A DNA stretch of 64,000 bases. Origin: Enterococcus timonensis (GTDB taxonomy: Bacteria; Bacillota; Bacilli; Lactobacillales; Enterococcaceae). Where the stretch lies: NCBI RefSeq assembly GCF_900104595.1, contig NZ_FNVY01000004.1, forward strand, positions 62,001-126,000, in the 5' to 3' direction. The translations under genes and the position numbers were made by a program. The first letter of the stretch is position 1. Every line of letters starts with the position of its first letter. Shown in pieces: positions 27,575-35,390 of this stretch. Below the pieces are notes generated by a model. The model was given only the letters and a program-made list of their open reading frames with translations, had not been told where the DNA came from and searched no databases.

Positions 27575-27580
27575 CATTAA

Positions 27581-27692
27581 GGTTGTCGAAAAGCCGGTTT
27601 GCGCTTTAGAAATTTAGAAAAATGGAGCAAGTCAGCTTGCTGACTGAAGGCATTTTATCTAATTTCCTAAGTGCAGGTTTTAAGACACCGTC
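27581..27692 (+). repeat. Palindromic repeat unit, array 2, unit 4 (subtype c)
   Basis: GGTTGTC start and GACACCGTC end. AAAGCC and TTTGCGCTT lie against AAGTGCA and GGTTTT. The core hairpin is AGTCAGCTTGCTGACT. Confidence 0.88.
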
Positions 27693-27704
27693 CATCACAA
27701 ACCC

Positions 27705-27740
27705 AACACCCGTCGATTCCAAATCGACGGGTGTTTTTTT
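27705..27740 (+). terminator. Terminator ending the pdh transcript after the repeat array
   Basis: AACACCCGTCGATT pairs with AATCGACGGGTGTT and runs into seven or more T. Confidence 0.9.
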
Positions 27741-27814
27741 ATTTGAATTTGTTCGATTTTTAACAAGATATTTGTTAGAATAAAAGAAGTTTGAGGATAT
27801 AGGGGGAAAAGAGA

Positions 27815-28795
27815 TTGAAAAAATTTGGAATGGTTACATTAATTAGCATGAGCTTCGTGTTATTGGGCGCTTGTGGAACGGGAAATAGTGCTGATGAAGA
27901 TACTTCGGCTAGTTCAACTGCGAACACAACCCAAACAAGTGAGGCAGAGGTGGTTTATTTGTCACTGGGAATGATGCCAGCGACTAATAATATTCCATTT
28001 ATTGTGGCCCATCAACAAGGATTTGATGTGGAAAATGGTGTTAGTATCGATTTGGAAAATTTTAAGGCAGCTAAAGATCGGGATGCAGCCTTTCAAGCAG
28101 GCCAAGTGGATGGCGTGTCGACAGATTTAGTAGCTGTGGCGATGTACCAAGAGGCTGGTTTTGATGTGAAAGTCACTGGCGCCACTTGGGGTCAATTTGA
28201 CTTAGTAGCAGCCAAAGATGTCACCGAAGTTGCTCAGTTGAAAGGGCAAAAAGTAATTTATGCGCGGAATACCGGAACAGAATTTGCAGTGGAACAAATT
28301 TTAGAGACAGCTGATTTAACGGAAGATGATATTGAAATTACCGAAGTGGCGCAAGTGCCAACTCGCTTAGAATTATTGCAAAATGATCAAGCAGCAGCGG
28401 CTATTTTGCCAGAACCATTTGTTACTATGGGGAGAATGGCCGACTTAAATGTGTTGTCTTCCACGTTAGATATTGGGCGCAATCCATTTGTGCTAGGATT
28501 CAGTGCGGAAACGATTGAAAAAAAATCTGACGCAATTATTGGTATGTATAAAGCATATGACCAAGCGATTGAATATATTCAAAGCCACGATAAAAAAGAT
28601 TTTATTCAATTATTTATTGACGAAGTAGGATTTCCTGATAATATAGCGGATGAAATTGTTGTTCCTGATTATCCAAAAGCTGTGCAAACAACTGAAGAAG
28701 ATTTCAATATTACATTTGCTTGGGCCAAAGAAAAAGGATTAATTACAAAAGATTTGACGAGTAAAGATGTGTTAAGCGATGTCTACTTCAAATAA
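27815..28795 (+). CDS. ABC transporter substrate-binding lipoprotein (NMT1/ThiY-like)
   Basis: 326 aa from TTG 27815 with AGGGGG upstream. The signal peptide MKKFGMVTLISMSF ... LLGAC has a lipobox with Cys at about residue 20, so it is a membrane-anchored lipoprotein. A Ser/Thr-rich linker leads into a type II periplasmic-binding fold (LSLGMMPATNNIPFIVAHQQGF, AFQAGQVDGVSTD). This is the NMT1/SsuA superfamily, which includes pyrimidine-precursor, sulfonate and nitrate binders. No TPP riboswitch or thiamine gene is near, so the ligand remains open. It overlaps the ATPase gene by 17 nt. Confidence 0.8.
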   Translation: MKKFGMVTLISMSFVLLGACGTGNSADEDTSASSTANTTQTSEAEVVYLSLGMMPATNNIPFIVAHQQGFDVENGVSIDLENFKAAKDRDAAFQAGQVDGVSTDLVAVAMYQEAGFDVKVTGATWGQFDLVAAKDVTEVAQLKGQKVIYARNTGTEFAVEQILETADLTEDDIEITEVAQVPTRLELLQNDQAAAAILPEPFVTMGRMADLNVLSSTLDIGRNPFVLGFSAETIEKKSDAIIGMYKAYDQAIEYIQSHDKKDFIQLFIDEVGFPDNIADEIVVPDYPKAVQTTEEDFNITFAWAKEKGLITKDLTSKDVLSDVYFK

Positions 28796-29549
28796 TCTCG
28801 TTCTTTCAGATCTTAATGTAGCCATTGGCGGCCATGATTTAATTGCTCAAATTAATTTAACTTTGAAAAAAAATAAAATTTACACAGTGATTGGACCATC
28901 GGGGACTGGAAAATCTACCTTGTTGCGAGTGTTAGCTGGTTTACAGAAAAAAACGAGTGGTACCATGACTATTAATGATCAAGCATTCGTGCCTAAAGAC
29001 AAAATGATTGCGCTAGTGCCACAAAATTATGGTTTATTGCCTTGGGAAACCGCTTGGCAAACAGTTGAAAATAGTATTTTAATTGCCCAGAAAAAACGTC
29101 ATTTAACTAAGGCAGAAAAAATGACAATTGAATTAATTTTTACTAGTATGCAGCTTACTGGATTGGAAAATGCTTATCCAAAACAATTATCTGGCGGTCA
29201 ACAACAACGGGTGTCTTTAGCTCGTGCATTTGCTTTGTCGGCGGACTTATTGTTATTGGATGAACCATTTTCAGCCTTAGATGCATCTACTCGTGAGTCG
29301 ATTCAGCAAGTTTTTTATGAAAATTGGCAAAAAAATCCCACTACGACGATTTTTGTGACTCACGATATTGAAGAAGCTTTGCTGTTGGGACATAAGATGG
29401 TGATTATGCACGATTTTCCAGGGACCGTCAAAAAAGTGATCGACAATCCTTTTGCAAATTTAAAATTAGACCAGCGCAAAGCAAGCCCCGATTTTTTCTC
29501 CACGGCGCAACGTTTGAAAAAGGAGATTGCCCCTGATGAAAATGAATAA
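28779..29549 (+). CDS. ABC transporter ATP-binding protein
   Basis: 256 aa SsuB/TauB/ThiZ-type ATPase. Walker A GPSGTGKST, Q-loop VPQNYGLLPW, signature LSGGQQQR, Walker B LLLLDEPF and switch His in FVTHD are intact. It energises the permease encoded next, with which it overlaps by 14 nt. Confidence 0.92.
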   Translation: MSTSNNLVLSDLNVAIGGHDLIAQINLTLKKNKIYTVIGPSGTGKSTLLRVLAGLQKKTSGTMTINDQAFVPKDKMIALVPQNYGLLPWETAWQTVENSILIAQKKRHLTKAEKMTIELIFTSMQLTGLENAYPKQLSGGQQQRVSLARAFALSADLLLLDEPFSALDASTRESIQQVFYENWQKNPTTTIFVTHDIEEALLLGHKMVIMHDFPGTVKKVIDNPFANLKLDQRKASPDFFSTAQRLKKEIAPDENE

Positions 29550-30297
29550 ACCAACCCAAAAAGTTGTCGGCTTAATTTTGGCTCTGTTAGCTTTACATTT
29601 TTTCTGGCAGCTGGCGGCCATCTTATTAAAAAATCCTATGTTACCAACGCCGCTTACTGTTTATCAAAATTTTCCTAAATTAGGAACTCGAGAAATTAAC
29701 GTGCATCTGCTAACTAGTCTGCGCCGCGTTTTGTGGGGGATGGGCATTGGTGTGGCGGTTGGATTTATTTTAGGAATTTTAATGGGTCGGGTCGTTGTCT
29801 TAAATAAATTATTAGATCCATTGCTCTATCTGACCTATCCCATTCCCAAAATGGCTCTTTTACCGATTATTATGCTCTTGTTTGGCTTAGGTGATGCCTC
29901 AAAAATAACTTTAATTGTTTTAATTGTTATGCCGCAAGTGGTTTTAGCCGTGCGGGATGCTGTGCGCAATATTCCGGAGCACTATTATGATATTTACCGC
30001 TGTTTAAAGGCTAGTCGTTGGCAAAAATTTCGCCATATTACGTTGCCGGCTTCAGCGTTTGCTTTATTTAGTACGAGTCGGATTTCACTAGGAACGGCGA
30101 TTTCGGTTTTATTTTTCACGGAAAATTACGGAACGAATTATGGGATGGGTTATTTTATTATGGACGCTTGGATGCGGCTTGATTATCCGTCCATGTACGG
30201 CGCCATCTTATTGTTAAGTTATCTCGGACTAACGTTATTTTTATTATTGGATTTTGCTAGCTGGTTCTTTTTGAAATGGGAACGAGCAGCTGACTAA
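29536..30297 (+). CDS. ABC transporter permease (SsuC/ThiX type)
   Basis: 253 aa from ATG 29536 (11 nt after AGGAG); a TTG at 29527 in the same frame is too close to the site. About six membrane helices. The EAA-type ATPase contact loop is DIYRCLKASRWQKFRHITLPAS, the usual form in the BPD_transp_1 family. TYPIPKMALLPIIMLLFGLGDAS is the matching conserved helix of SsuC/TauC/ThiX permeases. Confidence 0.9.
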   Translation: MKMNKPTQKVVGLILALLALHFFWQLAAILLKNPMLPTPLTVYQNFPKLGTREINVHLLTSLRRVLWGMGIGVAVGFILGILMGRVVVLNKLLDPLLYLTYPIPKMALLPIIMLLFGLGDASKITLIVLIVMPQVVLAVRDAVRNIPEHYYDIYRCLKASRWQKFRHITLPASAFALFSTSRISLGTAISVLFFTENYGTNYGMGYFIMDAWMRLDYPSMYGAILLLSYLGLTLFLLLDFASWFFLKWERAAD

Positions 30298-30308
30298 GGA
30301 GGTTACGA

Positions 30309-30674
30309 ATGAAAATGTTTGCTAAAGCATTGGCGCTGTCACTAATTTATGGCGCTATTGTGATTTTTATTTTGCGATCGGGTTTGTTTCAGACGGAAAA
30401 TCTCCCAAAATTATTTGTTGGGTGGGCTGGCGTTATTTTTGTTATGGGACTTTCTACGTGGCAAAATCTTCGGCGTTTTAAATGGGAGGAAATTTTTTCT
30501 GCTTATGTAAATAAATTTAACCTAACGCCAGATGTATTGGCGCGACTCACCAATCGCAGCCTTTATGATTTTGTGACGACTAAAGATGGAACGGTGAAAA
30601 TTTTTGCCAAAAGTCAAAAAGAGCGCACAGAAATCTTACGACAATTGGAAAAACAATTTGGTCCGCTAAAATAA
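30309..30674 (+). CDS. Small membrane protein of unknown function in the ABC operon
   Basis: 121 aa. Two N-terminal membrane helices (about residues 5-24 and 34-50) precede a basic cytosolic tail of 70 residues. I do not recognise the family. It starts 11 nt after the permease stop, has an AAGGAGG site and precedes the terminator, so it belongs to the transporter operon. It could be an accessory or regulatory subunit of the importer. Confidence 0.65.
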   Translation: MKMFAKALALSLIYGAIVIFILRSGLFQTENLPKLFVGWAGVIFVMGLSTWQNLRRFKWEEIFSAYVNKFNLTPDVLARLTNRSLYDFVTTKDGTVKIFAKSQKERTEILRQLEKQFGPLK

Positions 30675-30681
30675 ATAAAAC

Positions 30682-30714
30682 AAAAAAAGTTGCCGACTTG
30701 GCAACTTTTTTTAT
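30682..30714. terminator. Bidirectional terminator
   Basis: AAAAAGTTGCC / GGCAACTTTTT hairpin with A and T runs, between two convergent genes. Confidence 0.85.
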
Positions 30715-31547
30715 ACGGCTTGAAAATTTTCGCTAAAACCAATTTCTAAACCTAAATATTCAGTTAAGTAGTCGGCTAAGCCATCTTCATCGTTAGTAAA
30801 ACGAGTCGCATCATTGGCGGCACTTAGCGCTTCTTTAGTACCATTTTTCATAGCTACGCCCCAACCAGCCCAAGCGAGCATTTCCACATCATTATGTTCA
30901 TCGCCAAAAGCTATGACATCGCTTTGCTTAAAGCCTAATGATTTGGCCAAATAAGCAAGACCGCTAGCTTTTTGGACACCTTTTTGTGTCATTTCCAAAA
31001 TCGCATTAGGACCACCCCAGGTGCGGACGTCAACAAAATTTCCGTAGCGTTCTTGTAAAGAAGTTGCCAATTGGACGGCGTTATCCATCGTTGTTCCCAA
31101 CATAATGGACGCTGGATCAGTAGTTAAATTTTTCGGCGTCAATAAATTTTCGACTGTCGCTGGACCGGCAAAGAAAGCTTCATCAAAATGATCTAAAGCA
31201 TCGATGAAATAAGTTTCTTTATTTTCAGCAGCCACAAAGTTAATTCCTAAATTTTGCCGTTGTTCAATTAAATCAAAAACCAAATCACGAGCGACAAGCG
31301 ATTGTTTTTCTAATTGCCAGCGTTGTTCAGGGATATGGATGATGGCGCCATTTAAATTCACCATCGGATTATTTAATTGTAATTGTTGATAAAATTGATG
31401 ACTCATACGATAAGGGCGTCCGGTAGCGATAATTACTTCGTGTCCTGCTTTTTTGGCAGCAAGTAAAGTCAGTTGAGTTTTAGGACTGATAAGTGAGCGG
31501 GCATTTAAAGTAGTGCCATCAAGATCAATCGCGATAATTTTTTTCAT
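30711..31547 (-). CDS. Cof-type HAD-IIB sugar-phosphate phosphatase
   Basis: 278 aa. Motif I DLDGTTL near the N-terminus with the nucleophile Asp, motif II in ATGRP, and motif IV AFGDEHNDVEML near the C-terminus. The cap type is IIB. Such enzymes dephosphorylate sugar phosphates, PLP or FMN; the substrate is not predictable. It is monocistronic and divergent from the L21 operon. Confidence 0.9.
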   Translation of the reverse strand: MKKIIAIDLDGTTLNARSLISPKTQLTLLAAKKAGHEVIIATGRPYRMSHQFYQQLQLNNPMVNLNGAIIHIPEQRWQLEKQSLVARDLVFDLIEQRQNLGINFVAAENKETYFIDALDHFDEAFFAGPATVENLLTPKNLTTDPASIMLGTTMDNAVQLATSLQERYGNFVDVRTWGGPNAILEMTQKGVQKASGLAYLAKSLGFKQSDVIAFGDEHNDVEMLAWAGWGVAMKNGTKEALSAANDATRFTNDEDGLADYLTEYLGLEIGFSENFQAV

Positions 31548-31701
31548 TAAAGTAGGACTCCTTCCAAAGTTCAGCCGATTTTTAAGCGGTCGTTCGCCAT
31601 TATTTTCGGCTTTGGTTTCGTTGTTTCATGATAGTGTAACAGATTTTCATAAAGATTTCCAATCATTTTTCTCATTTGTTTCTGAAAATGACAGGAAACT
31701 C

Positions 31702-31730
31702 TTGACGTCAAGGCCGATTTTTGATAAGAT
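31702..31730 (+). promoter_or_regulatory. rplU operon promoter
   Basis: TTGACG (31702-31707), exactly 17 nt, TAAGAT (31725-31730). Confidence 0.7.
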
Positions 31731-31737
31731 ATTACTG

Positions 31738-31840
31738 TTGTATGTGTGTGCTAATGCCCATCTGCAACCGCTCGAAGACAGTATTAAGTCCAATTGGCGC
31801 TGTGTGAGGCGAGTCTAAGTCTAATAAAAGGAGGTGCGTT
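31738..31840 (+). promoter_or_regulatory. Ribosomal protein L21 leader RNA (probable)
   Basis: About 100 nt of G/C-richer leader between the promoter and the rplU ribosome site, with short pairable segments (GGCGCTGTGTGAGGCGAG preceded by GCCCATCTGC and CGCTCG). The position and size fit the L21 leader autoregulatory element of Firmicutes. The assignment rests mainly on context; a covariance-model search would settle it. Confidence 0.55.
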
Positions 31841-32149
31841 ATGTACGCAATTATCAAAACAGGTGGAAAACAATTAAAAGTTGAAGCTGGTCAAGCAATT
31901 TACATTGAAAAATTAAATGTTGAAGCAGGATCTCAAGTGACTTTTGATGAAGTTATTTTAGTTGGTGGCGAATCAACTACAGTTGGAACTCCATTGGTTA
32001 AAGGAGCAACAGTTGTCGGAACCGTTGAAAAACATGGTAAAGAGAAAAAAGTTGTTACTTTCCAATACAAACCAAAAAAACATTCCCATCGTAAACAAGG
32101 CCATCGTCAACCTTATACAAAAGTTGTCATTGATGCCATTAATGCTTAA
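31841..32149 (+). CDS. rplU: 50S ribosomal protein L21
   Basis: 102 aa. [18 protein letters not shown] at the N-terminus and [19 protein letters not shown] at the C-terminus are unmistakable for L21. First gene of the conserved rplU-prp-rpmA operon; AAGGAGGTG precedes the ATG. Confidence 0.97.
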   Translation: MYAIIKTGGKQLKVEAGQAIYIEKLNVEAGSQVTFDEVILVGGESTTVGTPLVKGATVVGTVEKHGKEKKVVTFQYKPKKHSHRKQGHRQPYTKVVIDAINA

Positions 32150-32173
32150 TTTTTTCAGAAAGTAGGGCAAGAG

Positions 32174-32515
32174 ATGATTAAAGGAAACTTTAAACGCGAC
32201 GCTGATGGTCACTTGGTTCAATTTACGTTGACCGGTCACGCCGATTCTGGTCCTTACGGGAGCGATCTTGTGTGTGCCGCAGTATCTGCTTTAGCGATTT
32301 CGACGGTTAATGGCCTCGAAGCTTTGGCTGGATTTACACCAGAAGTGATTAGTGATAATCAAAACGGTGGATATCTTTCCATGTCGTTAATTTCAGGAAT
32401 GTCCGGTGAGCAAGTGAATATCTCGCAAATTTTACTGGAAAATCTTTTATTAGGGCTACAAAGTGTAGCTGCTGAAAATCAAAAATATTTAACAGTACAG
32501 ACGATTAACGAGTGA
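32174..32515 (+). CDS. prp: Ribosomal-processing cysteine protease Prp
   Basis: 113 aa YsxB/Prp family. The catalytic dyad is visible as His in [13 protein letters not shown] and Cys in LVCAAVSAL. Prp removes the N-terminal extension of L27 in Firmicutes that have one. It lies between rplU and rpmA, and the L27 gene here does encode the extension, so enzyme and substrate are matched. Confidence 0.92.
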   Translation: MIKGNFKRDADGHLVQFTLTGHADSGPYGSDLVCAAVSALAISTVNGLEALAGFTPEVISDNQNGGYLSMSLISGMSGEQVNISQILLENLLLGLQSVAAENQKYLTVQTINE

Positions 32516-32528
32516 GGAGGTCAAATCA

Positions 32529-32822
32529 ATGTTATTACAAATGAATTTACAATTTTTCGCCCATAAAAAAGGGGGCGGTTCGACTACTAACGGTCGTGAC
32601 TCCCAATCAAAACGTTTAGGTGCTAAACGTGCTGATGGCCAAGTTGTTTCCGGTGGTTCGATTTTATATCGTCAACGGGGCACAAAAATTTATCCAGGTG
32701 TGAACGTGGGTAAAGGTGGCGACGATACTTTGTTTGCTAAAGTTGACGGTGTTGTTCGTTTCGAACGTTTAGGCCGCGACAAAAAACAAGTTTCTGTCTA
32801 CCCAGTAGCTCAAGAAGCTTAA
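32529..32822 (+). CDS. rpmA: 50S ribosomal protein L27 with cleavable N-terminal extension
   Basis: 97 aa. The mature protein begins [15 protein letters not shown]. Before it stands [10 protein letters not shown], the leader that Prp cleaves after the Phe-Phe. Cleavage is needed so that the L27 N-terminus can reach the peptidyl-transferase centre. SD GAGGAGG precedes the ATG. Confidence 0.97.
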   Translation: MLLQMNLQFFAHKKGGGSTTNGRDSQSKRLGAKRADGQVVSGGSILYRQRGTKIYPGVNVGKGGDDTLFAKVDGVVRFERLGRDKKQVSVYPVAQEA

Positions 32823-32833
32823 TTTTAAAAAAT

Positions 32834-32868
32834 GAAAACCGTGGAGCTGATGCTTCGCGGTTTTTTTT
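32834..32868 (+). terminator. Terminator of the rplU operon
   Basis: AAAACCGTGGAGC / GCTTCGCGGTTTT stem followed by a T-run. Confidence 0.8.
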
Positions 32869-32872
32869 AATC

Positions 32873-32916
32873 AAAAAAGCGACGTCTGAAAAAAATTCAG
32901 ACGCCGCTCTTTTTTA
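32873..32916. terminator. Terminator of helD (bidirectional)
   Basis: AAAGCGACGTCTGAA / TTCAGACGCCGCTCTTT imperfect stem with A and T runs, overlapping the helD stop. Confidence 0.8.
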
Positions 32917-35181
32917 TTTTTTTTCGTAAAGATGTTCTTGTTGATGGGAAAATGGTAACTGTGTTCCTTTAACAAACAGGCTCACTTGATGCATTCCCCG
33001 CGTAATCATCGTGTATAAAATTAAGCGATCGGCAGGATTGGCGAAGTTTTCTTCGTTAATGCCATAACAAATCACCGCGTCAAATTCTAATCCCTTGGCT
33101 AGAAATGCCGGCATAATGACGAGATTTTTTTTGAAGAAGTCGTCTTCTTGCGTGATTAACTGCAATTGCTCGATTTCAGGCGCTAAATCAGCATAGAGAG
33201 CTTCAGCTTCTTCAGTGGTTTTCGTTAAAATCGCCCGGCGTTTAATTTGCGGGGAGTAGGGCTCGTTTATAAAGGCGAGTAATTTTTCGTTTAAATCACT
33301 CGTGGACTCACCTAGATAGACGGCCGGTTTTTCCCCATGACGAGGGGCGTTAGTATTTTTTGTTTCCAATAAAAAGCTTTCAGCAAAAGCAGTAATTTCA
33401 GCAGTGGAACGATAGCTAGTGGTGAGTTGGTAATGTTGCAAAAACTTGCTAGGGAAAATATCTTCAATGCTGTTGACCAAAGTGGGATTGCCAAAAATTT
33501 GTTGATTTAAATCGCCACAGAAAGTAAAGTTTCCATTTTCGTGGAGTTCTTTTAAAACTTCGGCTTCTAAAGGCGTCACATCTTGCATTTCATCAATAAA
33601 TAAGAAGCGGGCTTGTTGGCCGGCGAAAAATGGTGCCAGACGACGACGCAATAAAATAAATAACGGCGCGTCCGCTAAAAGCAGTTGATGATTTCTAAAA
33701 TTATCTTTAACGGCTTGATGTTCAGCGGTCCATTGATCACGCGTTAAATTGTATCGTTGTAAAAATTCAGCTGGCAAATCTGATAAAAAATGCAAATATT
33801 GGCGGTTAAAAGCAATAAAAGAAAATTCATCAATTTGACGTTTGGTTTTTTTGAAATATTTCTTGACAATTTTTTGGGCGGTTTGTTTTTGTAATTTATT
33901 TAAAGTAGCAGGATCGTCGTCTAAAGAAAGGTCTTTAGAAAAAAGTTCGTTTAATTCATGCTCCACCAATTCTTTGACCCAAGTTTTTTTCTGAGCGTCT
34001 TTCATTAAACCGCCGAGTTTTTTTTGCAATTTCGTTTGCAATAAAGAAATACGTTGGTATAAAGGAAGTAACGGATTAGTTTCTTGATAATAGCCGCGAA
34101 TTTTTTCTTTAGCTAAGACTACTTCACCTTTGATTTTCAAATCAATAAAGAGCGGACCTACCGGCGTAATTTTAGCGATATAATCATTTAAAATGTCCAC
34201 CAAATCAAGACTTGCTTTTAATTGGGTGACGGCTGATTTTTGTCCGGAAAGGAAAGTTTGTTCAGCAGCAGATTCTTTTGTAATGGAAAACTGGGGAATC
34301 AACCGTTGAAAATAAGAAATAAATGTTTCAGTGGGAATTTCACTTTCTCCTAGTGATGGCAGGACGTCAGCGATATACTCACTAAACAGATGGTTAGGTG
34401 AAAACAGCAAAACTTGATCAGTTTTCAGCCATTTCCGATGAGTATAAAGAAGGTAAGCCACCCGTTGCAAAAGGGCGGAGGTTTTTCCGCTACCGGCGAT
34501 TCCTTCAATCATCATCACTTGGCTAGCCGTGTTTCGGATAATCGCGTTTTGGGCTTTTTGAATGGTAGCGACGATATTTTTCATATGGTTATTGGAATTT
34601 TCGTCAAGAATTTCCAGCAAAAAGTCATCATTAATAGCTTCAGTCGTGTCCACCATGGAAACTATTTTACCTGCGACAATTTTAAATTGCCGTTTTAACA
34701 AAAGGTCGACAAAAATTTTGCCATCGACAGCTTCGTAATAAGTTTTCCCTGGTTCTGATTCATAATAAAGATTGGCAATCGGCGACCGCCAGTCCACCAC
34801 TAAAGCTTGGTCAGCGGCATCTCTTAATGAGGCGATGCCGATATATAATTTAGTTAATTCGTCGTCTTCGGAAAAATCAATCCGGGCAAAATAAGGATTT
34901 TTTTCCATTAAAGCCAATGTTTTTTGACGGCGAGCTTGTTCTTCTACGGTGTGATAGCGAACCAACAGTTCATTTTCATGTTGACGTCTAGCAAAATAAG
35001 ATTCCCATAAGGATTCTTGGGAAAAGGCGTTGACTTTATGTTCGCTATCGCCATTTTCTAAACTAGCTTGGCGAAATAAATTCTGCTCTTCTTCCTTCAA
35101 CTTTTGCAATAAAACTTCCTCGCGGGTAATGAGCGCTAAAGTTTGTTCCAACTGTTGTTCTTCTAATTGACGCTGTTTCAA
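32914..35181 (-). CDS. helD: HelD-like RNA polymerase recycling helicase
   Basis: 755 aa. I chose TTG 35181, 8 nt after AAGGGG; an in-frame TTG at 35202 lies upstream of that site. An N-terminal coiled region (QRQLEEQQLEQTL ...) fits the secondary-channel arm of HelD. The UvrD/Rep core has Walker A GIAGSGKTSALLQRVA, Walker B FLFIDEMQDV, motif III/IV QLTTSYRST and C-terminal AKGLEFDAVICYG. HelD uses ATP to strip stalled RNA polymerase from DNA. It is divergent from uvrBA. Confidence 0.88.
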   Translation of the reverse strand: MKQRQLEEQQLEQTLALITREEVLLQKLKEEEQNLFRQASLENGDSEHKVNAFSQESLWESYFARRQHENELLVRYHTVEEQARRQKTLALMEKNPYFARIDFSEDDELTKLYIGIASLRDAADQALVVDWRSPIANLYYESEPGKTYYEAVDGKIFVDLLLKRQFKIVAGKIVSMVDTTEAINDDFLLEILDENSNNHMKNIVATIQKAQNAIIRNTASQVMMIEGIAGSGKTSALLQRVAYLLYTHRKWLKTDQVLLFSPNHLFSEYIADVLPSLGESEIPTETFISYFQRLIPQFSITKESAAEQTFLSGQKSAVTQLKASLDLVDILNDYIAKITPVGPLFIDLKIKGEVVLAKEKIRGYYQETNPLLPLYQRISLLQTKLQKKLGGLMKDAQKKTWVKELVEHELNELFSKDLSLDDDPATLNKLQKQTAQKIVKKYFKKTKRQIDEFSFIAFNRQYLHFLSDLPAEFLQRYNLTRDQWTAEHQAVKDNFRNHQLLLADAPLFILLRRRLAPFFAGQQARFLFIDEMQDVTPLEAEVLKELHENGNFTFCGDLNQQIFGNPTLVNSIEDIFPSKFLQHYQLTTSYRSTAEITAFAESFLLETKNTNAPRHGEKPAVYLGESTSDLNEKLLAFINEPYSPQIKRRAILTKTTEEAEALYADLAPEIEQLQLITQEDDFFKKNLVIMPAFLAKGLEFDAVICYGINEENFANPADRLILYTMITRGMHQVSLFVKGTQLPFSHQQEHLYEKK

Positions 35182-35317
35182 ATAGCCATCCCCTTTTCTC
35201 AAACTACGAGGTAAAATTATAGCACATAAAAGGGTGATTGTGGGAAATATTTGTTTGGGGATATTTTTTAGCCTTAATTTTTTGATAACAAAGAAAAATT
35301 GCTGGGCAAAAAAATAG

Positions 35318-35331
35318 CGAAAGTATGTTCC
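35318..35331. promoter_or_regulatory. LexA (SOS) box upstream of uvrBA
   Basis: CGAAAGTATGTTCC differs at one position from the Gram-positive LexA/DinR consensus CGAACRNRYGTTYC. It lies just before TATACT (35338-35343), the probable -10 of uvrB, where LexA would block the promoter. Confidence 0.7.
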
Positions 35332-35390
35332 CTATGCTATACTATTTAAGGAATTTTCTCATTTATTTAATGAAGGAAAGAGGTTTTTAG

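Noticed and set aside
27741-27814. TPP riboswitch before the NMT1-like transporter
   Set aside because: None of the conserved THI-box words (CTGAGA, ACCTGATCTGG) is present in the short leader.
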